Part shown: positions 33,654 through 41,922 of the stretch, one piece after another
How the letters are laid out: every line of letters begins with the position of its first letter
How positions within the stretch are numbered: the stretch's first letter is position 1
Assembly (NCBI GenBank): GCA_030146405.1
Contig: JASLBS010000049.1
Span: forward strand, 1-45,719
From: Arthrobacter sp.
Lineage (GTDB): Bacteria > Actinomycetota > Actinomycetes > Actinomycetales > Micrococcaceae
Direction of reading: 5' to 3'
Length of the DNA stretch: 45,719 nt
The notes under the pieces: model-generated
The model's input: the letters and a program-made list of their open reading frames with translations, nothing else
Database searches by the model: none
What the model was told of the DNA's origin: nothing
Program-made: the position numbers and the translations under genes

Positions 33654-34460
33654 TCAGTTCGCCGCACCGCCGGCGGCGGCCCGGTCGACGGCTCCCCCGT
33701 ACCGGCGGTCCCGGGCGGCATACTCCTCCACCGCCCGCCAGAGGGTGCGGCGGTCGACGTCGGGCCACAGCGTGTTCATGAAGACCATCTCCGCGTAGGC
33801 GGACTGCCACAGCATGAAGTTGGACAGGCGCTGCTCGCCCGAGGTGCGGAGGAAGAGATCGACGTCGGGCAGGTCCGGCTCGTCGAGGTAGCGCTGAACG
33901 GTCTTCTCATTGACGGAGGAGGCCCGCAGCCTTCCCGCCGCGACGTCCTCGGCGATCGCCCGCACGGCGTCGGCGATCTCGGCCCGGCCCCCGTAGTTCA
34001 CGCACATGGTCAGGGTGCAGGTGGTGTTCTGCGCCGTGTGCCGCTCGGCTTCCTCGAGTTCACGGATCACGGAGGGCCAGAGCCTGGGTGTGCGGCCCGA
34101 CCAGCGCACACGGACGCCCCAGGCGTTCAACTGGTCCCGCTGGCGCCGCAGAACGTCCTTGTTGAAACCCATGAGGAAGCGGATCTCCTCGGGGGACCGC
34201 TTCCAGTTCTCGGTGCTGAAGGCGTAGACGGACACGTGGCGGATACCGATCTCGATCGCCCCTGCCATGACGTCCAGCAGCGCCGCCTCCCCCGCCTTGT
34301 GACCCTCGGTCCGCGGTAACCCGCGCTCGTTGGCCCACCGACCGTTGCCGTCCATCACGATTGCCACGTGATCCGGGACGAACTGCCGTGGGATCGCAGG
34401 GGCCACCTCCCCGCTCGGGTGGGGCCACGGTGCCACGGGGCGGGACGCTGGGTTCTTCAT
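33654..34460 (-). CDS. uppS: Isoprenyl transferase (undecaprenyl/decaprenyl diphosphate synthase type)
   Basis: A 268-residue cis-prenyltransferase that makes the C50/C55 lipid carrier for cell-wall synthesis. HVAIVMDGNGRWANERGLPRTEGHKAG contains the catalytic Asp37 and the diphosphate-binding Arg residues; STENWKR, NYGGRAEI and LFLRTSGEQRLSNFMLWQSAYAE are further signature segments. The Arg in RTSGE and the following Arg position the homoallylic substrate. The ATG at 34460 overlaps the recO stop by 4 bp, so recO-uppS form an operon, an order common in Actinobacteria. Confidence 0.95.
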   Translation of the reverse strand: MKNPASRPVAPWPHPSGEVAPAIPRQFVPDHVAIVMDGNGRWANERGLPRTEGHKAGEAALLDVMAGAIEIGIRHVSVYAFSTENWKRSPEEIRFLMGFNKDVLRRQRDQLNAWGVRVRWSGRTPRLWPSVIRELEEAERHTAQNTTCTLTMCVNYGGRAEIADAVRAIAEDVAAGRLRASSVNEKTVQRYLDEPDLPDVDLFLRTSGEQRLSNFMLWQSAYAEMVFMNTLWPDVDRRTLWRAVEEYAARDRRYGGAVDRAAAGGAAN

Positions 34461-35203
34461 ACACGCTCCACATGTTTGAGGGAGGCTACCCCGCGTTCGA
34501 GGTGCCACTGCAGGTAGGCCGCGACGAGTCCTGCCGCTTCGCGCCGTGCACCGATCTCGGAGGCATCCGCGAACGCCCAGTCACCCGTCAGCAGAGCACC
34601 GAGCAGGTCCATGGTCGCGGCCGACGGCGAGGCCGCGCCCGGCGGCCGGCAGACCTGGCAGACGGCACCGCCGATCGGCGCCGAGAATGCCGCATGAGGG
34701 CCCGGCGCACCGCACCGTGCACAGTCCGTGAAGCTGGGGGCCCAGCCCGCCGTCGCCAGGGCCCGGAGGAGGTAGGAATCGAGGATGAGCTCCGACGAGT
34801 GGAGATTCCGGCTGAGTGCGGAGAAGGCTCCCGCCACGAGGGCGTACTGCGCTCCCCCGATCTCCCCGACGTCCGTCAGGCGTTCGGCGGTCTCGGCGAT
34901 CGCCGTCGCCGCGGTGTACCGGCCGTAGTCCGCAGCGATCCCGTAGCCGTAGGCACCCTTCGTCTGGGCCTGCGTGACGACGTCGAGGTTCCTCCCGTGC
35001 GCCAGGAGCAGGTCCACCGCCATGAAGGGCTCCAGCCGCGAGCCGAACTTGCTGCTCGTCCGGCGCACACCCTTGGCCACCGCGCGTACCTGACCGTGCT
35101 CGCGCGTCAACAGAACGATGATGCGGTCCGCCTCGCCCAACTTGTGGGTCCGCAGCACCACGCCTTCGGCGCGGTAGGTGCGCGATGTCGATGAGGAGGC
35201 CAC
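34457..35203 (-). CDS. recO: DNA repair protein RecO
   Basis: A 248-residue protein of the RecFOR pathway that loads RecA onto gaps and anneals single strands. The N-terminal OB fold is shown by TYRAEGVVLRTHKLGEADRIIVLLTREHGQVRAVAKGVRRTSSKFGSRLEPF; a zinc-finger-like CARCG...CQVC lies at about residues 155-180. The GTG at 35203 (VASSSTSRTYRAEG) is the only start that gives the family N-terminus; the frame is open upstream but reads as random sequence. Coupled to uppS. Confidence 0.93.
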   Translation of the reverse strand: MASSSTSRTYRAEGVVLRTHKLGEADRIIVLLTREHGQVRAVAKGVRRTSSKFGSRLEPFMAVDLLLAHGRNLDVVTQAQTKGAYGYGIAADYGRYTAATAIAETAERLTDVGEIGGAQYALVAGAFSALSRNLHSSELILDSYLLRALATAGWAPSFTDCARCGAPGPHAAFSAPIGGAVCQVCRPPGAASPSAATMDLLGALLTGDWAFADASEIGARREAAGLVAAYLQWHLERGVASLKHVERV

Positions 35204-35274
35204 GAGTTCATCTTCCCACCTGCCACCCACGCCGGGATGAACCGGCGCGGGTGGACAGGCGGGGCCGGCTACCG

Positions 35275-37017
35275 TCAGGCCGCGTCGCGGATGGCCCGGT
35301 TGACGGCGGAGATGACGGCCTTCAATGCAGCCATGGTGGTGTTCGCATCGATGCCCACACCCCACAGCACCCGCTCGCCGACGGCGCACTCGACGTAGGC
35401 TGCGGCCCTCGCATTGCCACCGGAGGACAGAGCGTGCTCCGTGTAGTCCAGTACCCGCAGGTCCACGCCGTCCTGGCTCAGCATGGACAGCAGTGCGTCG
35501 ATCGGGCCGTTGCCCTGTGCGGTCCTCCGCTGCTGGACGCCGTCCACGAGGAGAGTGGCACCGAGCTTGAAGGCGCCGTCCTCCGCCGTGTCGGTGTTCA
35601 CCGAGGTCAGCTCGTAATGACCCCACGCCTCGGAACCGCCGTCGGTGCGTGTCGGCAGGTACTCGTCCTGGAAGACCGACCAGAGCTGCGCTCCGCTGAC
35701 CTCACCGCCCTGGGACTCCGTGCGGCGCTGGATGACGCCGGAGAACTCGATCTGCGCACGCCGCGGCAGGTCGAGGCTGTGCTCGTTCTTGAGCAGGTAG
35801 GCCACTCCGCCCTTGCCCGACTGGGAGTTGACCCGGATCACGGCTTCGTACGAGCGCCCGATGTCCTTCGGATCGATCGGCAGGTACGGCACGGCCCACG
35901 GGATGTCGTCGACACCGACCCCCGCAGCCGCAGCATCGCGCTCCATGCTCTCGAAGCCCTTCTTGATCGCGTCCTGGTGCGATCCGGAGAACGCCGTGAA
36001 GACCAGGTCCCCTCCGTAGGGTGAACGCTCCGGCACACTGAGCTGGTTGCAGTACTCCGCCGTCCGGCGGATGGAGTCCATGTCGGAGAAGTCGAGCTGC
36101 GGATCGATCCCCTGGCTGAAGAGATTCATCCCGAGCGTCACCAGGTCGACGTTGCCGGTGCGCTCGCCGTTGCCGAAGAGGCAGCCCTCGATCCGGTCCG
36201 CTCCGGCCAGGTAGCCGAGCTCCGCGGCGGCGACGCCGGTTCCGCGATCGTTGTGCGGGTGCAGGGAGAGGATGATGCTGTCGCGATCGGCGAGGTTCCG
36301 GGTCATCCACTCGATCGAATCGGCGTAGACGTTGGGGGTGGCCATCTCCACCGTGGCCGGCAGGTTGAGGATCATCTGCCGCTCCGGTGATGCCTCCAGG
36401 ACGGCGGACACCTCGTTGCTGATGCGCGCCGCGAACTCGAGTTCCGTTCCGGTGAAGGACTCGGGCGAGTACTCGTAGGTGATCGCCGTCGACCCCATGT
36501 TCTCCTCGAACTTCCGGCACAGCCGCGCTCCCTGCAGCGCGATGTCCACGATGCCGTCCTGGTCCTGGTTGAAGACCACGCGCCGCTGCAGGACCGAGGT
36601 GGAGTTGTAGAGGTGGACGATTGCACGGTCCGCTCCCTCGAGCGAGGCGTACGTGCGTTCGATCAGGTGTTCGCGGGACTGCGTCAGGACCTGGATGGTG
36701 ACGTCATCGGGGATGCGGTCCCCCTCGATCAGCTGCCGGACGAAGTCGAAGTCCGTCTGCGACGCGGAGGGGAAGCCCACCTCGATCTCCTTGAAGCCCA
36801 TGCGGACCAGGAGATCGAACATCTGGTGCTTGCGCTCAGGGTTCATCGGGTCGATCAGCGCCTGGTTCCCGTCGCGCAGGTCGACGGCGCACCAGCGCGG
36901 GGCCTTCGTGATCGTCCGGTCCGGCCACGTGCGGTCGGGCAGCTCGACGGAGATCTGGTCCTGGAAAGGGCGGTATTTTCCGAACGGCATACCGGAGGTT
37001 TTCTGGGCGTTCTGCAT
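35275..37017 (-). CDS. leuA: 2-isopropylmalate synthase
   Basis: A 580-residue enzyme that condenses acetyl-CoA with 2-oxoisovalerate, the first committed step of leucine synthesis. It belongs to the longer LeuA type II. The TIM barrel starts at WCAVDLRDGNQALIDPM with the metal and substrate Arg-Asp, and SLHPHNDRGTGVAAAELGYLAGADRIEG contains the HxH metal motif. The C-terminal domain (from about residue 440) is the allosteric leucine-binding domain, with the GNGPIDALLSML motif. A candidate attenuator lies upstream (37105-37164). AAAAGG precedes the ATG by about 8 nt. Confidence 0.96.
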   Translation of the reverse strand: MQNAQKTSGMPFGKYRPFQDQISVELPDRTWPDRTITKAPRWCAVDLRDGNQALIDPMNPERKHQMFDLLVRMGFKEIEVGFPSASQTDFDFVRQLIEGDRIPDDVTIQVLTQSREHLIERTYASLEGADRAIVHLYNSTSVLQRRVVFNQDQDGIVDIALQGARLCRKFEENMGSTAITYEYSPESFTGTELEFAARISNEVSAVLEASPERQMILNLPATVEMATPNVYADSIEWMTRNLADRDSIILSLHPHNDRGTGVAAAELGYLAGADRIEGCLFGNGERTGNVDLVTLGMNLFSQGIDPQLDFSDMDSIRRTAEYCNQLSVPERSPYGGDLVFTAFSGSHQDAIKKGFESMERDAAAAGVGVDDIPWAVPYLPIDPKDIGRSYEAVIRVNSQSGKGGVAYLLKNEHSLDLPRRAQIEFSGVIQRRTESQGGEVSGAQLWSVFQDEYLPTRTDGGSEAWGHYELTSVNTDTAEDGAFKLGATLLVDGVQQRRTAQGNGPIDALLSMLSQDGVDLRVLDYTEHALSSGGNARAAAYVECAVGERVLWGVGIDANTTMAALKAVISAVNRAIRDAA

Positions 37018-37072
37018 GGGATCGGCCTTTTCTGTCGGAACTGAGGATGCTGGCGGCCGGGCAACACGAACT

Positions 37073-37123
37073 CCGCGGCGAGGATGGCCAGTAGCTCTTG
37101 TGTCCTAGATGGCCTCGCCGCGG
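37073..37123 (-). promoter_or_regulatory. Candidate attenuator hairpin in the leuA leader
   Basis: CCGCGGCGAGG and CCTCGCCGCGG pair perfectly over 11 bp across 29 nt, 55 nt upstream of the leuA ATG. The transcribed 5' arm starts 5 nt after the Leu codons of the leader peptide and overlaps its end, so a ribosome stalled there would block this pairing. There is no T-run, so the exact mechanism is open. Confidence 0.55.
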
Positions 37124-37152
37124 CACCGAAGAAGAGTCCTTTGTGCGCGCAT
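37105..37152 (-). CDS. Candidate leuA leader peptide (15 residues)
   Basis: The short frame reads MRAQRTLLRCRGEAI and stops at TAG. Two adjacent Leu codons (both CTT, 37129-37134) sit 5 nt before a strong hairpin arm, the classic set-up for leucine-dependent attenuation. CTT is a rare Leu codon in this GC-rich genome, which would sharpen the stall. TAGGGT lies exactly 6 nt before the ATG, so the mRNA would be leaderless. The peptide has no role of its own. Confidence 0.55.
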   Translation of the reverse strand: MRAQRTLLRCRGEAI

Positions 37153-37158
37153 CCAGTC

Positions 37159-37164
37159 ACCCTA
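37159..37164 (-). promoter_or_regulatory. Putative -10 box for the leuA leader
   Basis: TAGGGT on the minus strand, 6 nt before the leader-peptide ATG at 37152. Confidence 0.5.
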
Positions 37165-37232
37165 GCACGGCACATAGGATGACTTGCGGGGCGTTCGGAC
37201 GAGCGCCGCACTGCGAGGAAATGGAAGTGAAC

Positions 37233-39191
37233 ATGACGATCAGCACACTTGATCCGGACAATCTCGACGGGTCGGTCCGGCCCCAGGACGATCTTTTCCG
37301 GCACGCCAACGGCGTCTGGCTGAGCGACGCGGTGATTCCCGAGGACCGCCCGCTCGCCGGTTCCTTCACAGCGCTGCGTGACGCCTCGGAAGCGGCGGTA
37401 CGGGAGATCATCGAGGACGCGGCACGGGTCGCCCCCGACGAAGCCGCCGACAGCATCGGGGCGAAGCTGGGAACGCTCTATGTGAACTTCATGGACACGG
37501 CACGCATCGAGGCGGAAGGGATCGGCCCGGTAATGCCCCTGCTCGAACGCATCCGGGCTGTGACCGGTGTCGGCGAACTCGTGGAACTCAGCGCGGGCCT
37601 GACCAGGTCCGGTGCCCAGGGTTTCCTCGCACCCTACGTCAGCAACGACGCCGGCAACCCGGAGCGGTACCTCCTCCACCTGTACCAGTCCGGTCTCGGT
37701 CTGCCCGACGAGTCCTACTACCGGGAGGACGGTTTCGCGCAGACCCGGGACGAGTACCGGGCCCTGCTCGCGAAGCTCTTCGAGCTGGCCGGCGTCGACC
37801 GTCCGGGCGATGCGGCAGCACGGGTCCTGGCACTGGAGACGCGTCTTGCCGCTTCCTCCATGGGCAGCGTGGAACGGCGCGATCCGCAGAAGACGTACAA
37901 CCTGGTGCAGCTCGACGGCGTTGCAGGTCTGTCCGAGCACCTCCTATCCTGGCTCCGGATCGTGACGGACGAACCGCACCAGTCCGAGGAGCTGATCATC
38001 AACCAGCCGGACTTCGTGCTGGGCCTCGACGCGGCGTTGACCGGGGAGGACCTCGGGACGTGGCAGGAATGGCTCATCAGCCGCGTCCTGCTGCAGGCGG
38101 CGGACTATCTCGACGAGCGCTTCGTCGACGCTGCGTTCGCCTTCTACGGCACCCATCTCGCCGGTACTCCGCGCCTGAAGGACCGGTGGAAGCGCGGCGT
38201 GGCCCTGGTGGAGGGCGCCATGGGCGAGGCCATCGGTCAGCGGTACGTCGAGCGGCACTTCCCCGCGACCCACAAGGCAGCGATGCTCGAGCTGGTGGGC
38301 AACCTGATCGCGGCCTACGAGTCGAGCATCACGGCACTGACGTGGATGACCGACGAGACCCGGGAACGCGCGCTCGGCAAACTGCAGCAGTTCACCACGA
38401 AGATCGGGTACCCGGACACCTGGATCGACTACGGCACGCTCGATGTGCAGCCTTCGGATCTCTACGGCAATGTGCTCCGCGCCAACGAGTTCGAACATTC
38501 CCGGCAGCTCGGCAAGCTAGGCCAGCCCATCGACCGCGGTGCCTGGTTGATGACTCCGCAGACGGTCAACGCCTACTACATGCCCACCATGAACGAGATC
38601 GTCTTCCCTGCCGCGATCCTGCAACCGCCGTTCTTCGACATAGATGCCGACGACGCCGTCAACTACGGTGCGATCGGCGCAGTGATCGGCCACGAGATCG
38701 GACACGGTTTCGATGACAAGGGCTCGCAGTTCGACGGTACGGGGAGGTTGTCGAACTGGTGGAGCGAGGAGGACAGGACAGCGTTCGACGCCCTGACCGG
38801 AAAGCTCGTGGCCCAGTACGCCGCCCTGGAGCCGTCGGAGGTCCCCGGGCAGCGCGTGAACGGCGAGCTGACCCTGGGTGAGAACATCGGTGACCTCGGC
38901 GGTCTGGGGATCAGCTACCGCGCCTACCTGCTGAGCCTGGGCGGAAGCGAAGCACCCGTGCTCGGAGGACTGACCGGCACGCAGCGCTTCCTCCTCTCCT
39001 GGGCCACCTGCTGGCAGCAGAAGATCCGGCCGGAGGAGGCACGACGCCGTCTGACCGTGGACCCGCACTCACCGAACGAGTTCCGGTGCAATCAGGTGGT
39101 CCGGAACCTCGACGAGTTCCACGAGGCCTTCGGCGTCGCCGAGGGTGACGCGCTGTGGCTCGATCCTGAGGACCGCGTCCGCATCTGGTGA
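37233..39191 (+). CDS. M13-family zinc metallopeptidase (PepO/neprilysin-like)
   Basis: A 652-residue peptidase with no signal peptide, as in other actinobacterial cytosolic M13 enzymes. N-terminal PQDDLFRHANGVWL is typical; NAYYMPTMNEIVFPAAILQPPFF precedes the active site. Zinc ligands are His487 and His491 in HEIGHGFD, with catalytic Glu488, and Glu550 in ENIGDLGG, where Asp554 orients a ligand. It ends in VRIW, a normal family C-terminus. The ATG at 37233 has GGAAG 4-5 nt upstream; the frame is open further upstream but reads through the leuA leader on the other strand and is not coding. Confidence 0.95.
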   Translation: MTISTLDPDNLDGSVRPQDDLFRHANGVWLSDAVIPEDRPLAGSFTALRDASEAAVREIIEDAARVAPDEAADSIGAKLGTLYVNFMDTARIEAEGIGPVMPLLERIRAVTGVGELVELSAGLTRSGAQGFLAPYVSNDAGNPERYLLHLYQSGLGLPDESYYREDGFAQTRDEYRALLAKLFELAGVDRPGDAAARVLALETRLAASSMGSVERRDPQKTYNLVQLDGVAGLSEHLLSWLRIVTDEPHQSEELIINQPDFVLGLDAALTGEDLGTWQEWLISRVLLQAADYLDERFVDAAFAFYGTHLAGTPRLKDRWKRGVALVEGAMGEAIGQRYVERHFPATHKAAMLELVGNLIAAYESSITALTWMTDETRERALGKLQQFTTKIGYPDTWIDYGTLDVQPSDLYGNVLRANEFEHSRQLGKLGQPIDRGAWLMTPQTVNAYYMPTMNEIVFPAAILQPPFFDIDADDAVNYGAIGAVIGHEIGHGFDDKGSQFDGTGRLSNWWSEEDRTAFDALTGKLVAQYAALEPSEVPGQRVNGELTLGENIGDLGGLGISYRAYLLSLGGSEAPVLGGLTGTQRFLLSWATCWQQKIRPEEARRRLTVDPHSPNEFRCNQVVRNLDEFHEAFGVAEGDALWLDPEDRVRIW

Positions 39192-39252
39192 TGCCCGGTA
39201 CAGGCGGACGTCCCTCACGCCATCCCTGGTGCGGCCTACTTCCCAGCGGGGA

Positions 39253-40800
39253 TCAGAAGCCGGACGCCGCCTGACACGTGACCTGCTCCGCGGTCTGCCC
39301 GCGTAGTTCGGGACCGAGTGGCGGCACAACCACCTGGTCGCCGGTCGCGAGGTCCGCGCCGATCACCAGCTGCACACCGATCACCTCGGGATTGGGGAGA
39401 ACCTGCCCTTCGGGGACACCGAGCTGCGCGGCGAGGTCCGCGGCCACGGACTCGTAACCGGTGCCGAACACCAGCTGGGTGTTCGCGGCGGGGGCGGACT
39501 CGAACGGCGTCGCCTGCGAGTAGCCGGCGTCCGCGAGGATCTCCTGCAGCTCGGCGGCGCGGTCGGGGTTGGTCGTCGCGTTGATCACGAGCACCGGGAC
39601 GGTCGCCGGGTCCACTGCCGGCACGTCGGGCGTCACCGGAGCGGACGGCACCTCCGGGCCGGGCGCCGGCGCGGAGGGCTCGGGTGCCGGCGTGACGAGG
39701 CTGCGGTCCTCCCGCAGGGTCTCGAACAGTGCCTCGGCAGGTTCCTCGTCGAGCACCAGGCGGTTGGGATCCTGGTCCCAGGGCGCGCTGGGTACCGTCA
39801 CGAACGCGATGCTGCCGAGATCCACGTCCCGTAACCGGTCCGCGATCTTCAACAGCTCGGTCGGGCGGGACAGGCCCTCGTCGATGGTCAGATTGCGGGT
39901 CACCGTATCGGCGATCGCGTAGAGCCTGGGAATGTTGGTCAGGGTGCCCTCGGAGCGCACCTTGCGCGCCATGGAAGCGAGGAAGGACTGCTGCGCGGCG
40001 ATCCGTCCGGTGTCGCCGCCGTCACCGAACCCGTGCCTCGTCCGCAGGAAGGCCAGGGCCTGCTCCCCCTCCACCTCGCTGGTGCCCGCGGGCAGCGAAA
40101 GCCCGGAGTACTCGTCCTCGACTGCTGCGTCGACGCAGACCTCCACACCGCCGAGCGTCGTGGAGAGCTCCTTCACAGCGTTGAAATCGGCCATCATGAA
40201 GTGATCGACCGACATGCCGGTCAGGTCGTTGATGGCGGCCACGGTGCAGCCCGGTCCGCCCTCGTGCAGGGCCTCGTTCAGCTGGGCCAGCTCCACGGCC
40301 TCGGAGGGCTCCCCGGTACTCGGATTGACGCATCTCGGCAGGGGTACGAGGAGGTCGCGTGGGAAGGACACCACATTGACGTTCTGCCGGTCCGCCGAGA
40401 GCGTCATCAGCATCATGACGTCCGAGTTGCCCGCACCCGTGGACTCCTCCTCGTCCCCGAGGTACGCACCCGTGTTCCCCAACCGCGTGTCCGTTCCGAG
40501 GATGAGGATCTGCAGGGGGTCGGTACTCGAGTCCACCGGCAGTCCCTGCTCCTGGCCCTCCCCGAGGTTCAGCGGCATTGTGACCACGTTGGTCTGCAGA
40601 CGGTGCACCTGGACGCCGACGAACGCGACGGCACCCACGAGCACCGTGGCCAGGATGAGCGCGGTGGCCTTCAGGGGGCCGAATGCCCCTCGCCGTCCCA
40701 GGTGCCGGCCCGCCGGTCCGCCCACCGCTGCCCCGTCAGGGGACACGGTCGGGGCGTCGCTCGCTGTGGCAGCGCCCTCACGGGGTGGTCGGCGTGTCAT
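39253..40800 (-). CDS. LytR-CpsA-Psr (LCP) family protein with LytR_C domain
   Basis: A 515-residue membrane protein that attaches glycopolymers to peptidoglycan. A cytoplasmic Pro/Ala-rich tail is followed by one helix (about 43-66, LKATALILATVLVGAVAFVGV), then the LCP domain: LILGTDTRLGN, NVVSFPRDLLVPLP with the key Arg-Asp, MSVDHFMMADFNAVKELSTTLGGVEVCVD, and ALAFLRTRHGFGDGGDTGRIAAQQSFL, whose Arg residues bind the lipid diphosphate. A Pro-rich linker leads to a C-terminal LytR_C domain (VLVINATTNPDRAAELQEILADAGY). GAAGGAG precedes the ATG by about 6 nt. Confidence 0.93.
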   Translation of the reverse strand: MTRRPPREGAATASDAPTVSPDGAAVGGPAGRHLGRRGAFGPLKATALILATVLVGAVAFVGVQVHRLQTNVVTMPLNLGEGQEQGLPVDSSTDPLQILILGTDTRLGNTGAYLGDEEESTGAGNSDVMMLMTLSADRQNVNVVSFPRDLLVPLPRCVNPSTGEPSEAVELAQLNEALHEGGPGCTVAAINDLTGMSVDHFMMADFNAVKELSTTLGGVEVCVDAAVEDEYSGLSLPAGTSEVEGEQALAFLRTRHGFGDGGDTGRIAAQQSFLASMARKVRSEGTLTNIPRLYAIADTVTRNLTIDEGLSRPTELLKIADRLRDVDLGSIAFVTVPSAPWDQDPNRLVLDEEPAEALFETLREDRSLVTPAPEPSAPAPGPEVPSAPVTPDVPAVDPATVPVLVINATTNPDRAAELQEILADAGYSQATPFESAPAANTQLVFGTGYESVAADLAAQLGVPEGQVLPNPEVIGVQLVIGADLATGDQVVVPPLGPELRGQTAEQVTCQAASGF

Positions 40801-40992
40801 GCCGGGCTCCTTCGGTCGATGGTGGGGCGGGTCCCGGCTGATCCGGTGGACGGCGGCCCGTCCATCCCACCCTAACCACAGCGGTGGCCGCCCCCCGGCA
40901 GCGCTGCCCCAGCGGCGTGGGGTCTCGGCGGCATCCGCACCTCGACGATCGCCTTCCGCACACCAACGAACGGGAAAAGGCTCCCGTGCCCG

Positions 40993-41922
40993 CTAGAACC
41001 CCAGCTTCACCAGCTGCTTGGGGTCACGCTGCCAATCCTTGGCCACCTTCACGTGGAGGTCGAGGAAGATGCGCGTGCCCAGGAGGGCCTCGATGCCCTG
41101 ACGGGCAGTGGTCCCCACCTCCCGCAGGCGCGCGCCGCCCTTACCGATGATGATGGCCTTCTGCGAGGGACGTTCCACGTACAGGTTGACGTACACGGTG
41201 AGCATGGGGTCATCCGCCGCACGTCCCTCCCGCGGAACCATTTCCTCGACGACGACGGCCAGCGAGTGCGGCAACTCGTTCCGCACCCCCTCGAGGGCTG
41301 CCTCTCGCACCAGTTCCGCGACCATCACGGCCTCCGGCTCGTCGGTGAGCTCGCCGTCCGGGTACAGCACGGGCGAGACCGGCATGTGCTGGCTGAACAC
41401 CTCGGCCACGATCTCCACCTGGAAGCCGTCCGCGGCGGACACGGGCACGATGTCCGCCCAGCCGTCGGCGCCCGCCACCTCGGTGCCCAGCTTCGACACC
41501 GCGAGCAGTTGTTCCGTCAGGGCCTGCCGATCCACGAGGTCGGTCTTGGTCACCACGGCGATGAGCGGCTTGCCGTTGAGCCGCGCCAGTTGTTCCGCGA
41601 TGAAGCGGTCGCCCGGGCCGATCTTCTCATTGGCAGGGAGGCAGAATCCGACGGCGTCGACCTCGGCGAGGGTGTCGGCCACGAGATCGTTGAGTCGCTG
41701 GCCGAGCAGGGTACGGGGCCTGTGGAGGCCCGGGGTGTCCACCAGCACCACCTGAGCATCGTCACGGTTGACGATCCCTCGAATGGTGTGGCGGGTGGTC
41801 TGCGGCTTGGCGGACGTGATGGCCACCTTCTGCCCCACCAGCGCGTTCGTCAGCGTGGACTTGCCTGCGTTCGGCCGCCCCACCAGCGAGACGAATCCGG
41901 CGCGGTGCTCAATGTCGCTCAC
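40993..41922 (-). CDS. era: GTPase Era
   Basis: A 309-residue GTPase needed for 30S ribosome assembly. G1 is GRPNAGKST (15-23), G3 is DTPG within VLVDTPGLHRP, and G4 is TKTD. The C-terminal KH domain that binds the 3' end of 16S rRNA is shown by KAIIIGKGGARLREVG. Its start overlaps the end of the CorC-type gene by 14 bp, so it is the last gene of the phoH-ybeY-corC-era operon, a conserved actinobacterial arrangement. Confidence 0.96.
   Translation of the reverse strand: MSDIEHRAGFVSLVGRPNAGKSTLTNALVGQKVAITSAKPQTTRHTIRGIVNRDDAQVVLVDTPGLHRPRTLLGQRLNDLVADTLAEVDAVGFCLPANEKIGPGDRFIAEQLARLNGKPLIAVVTKTDLVDRQALTEQLLAVSKLGTEVAGADGWADIVPVSAADGFQVEIVAEVFSQHMPVSPVLYPDGELTDEPEAVMVAELVREAALEGVRNELPHSLAVVVEEMVPREGRAADDPMLTVYVNLYVERPSQKAIIIGKGGARLREVGTTARQGIEALLGTRIFLDLHVKVAKDWQRDPKQLVKLGF

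Noticed and set aside
37098..37232. Longer N-terminus for the M13 peptidase
   Set aside because: The extension lacks family sequence, has no ribosome site and runs through the leuA leader; the family N-terminus starts at 37233.
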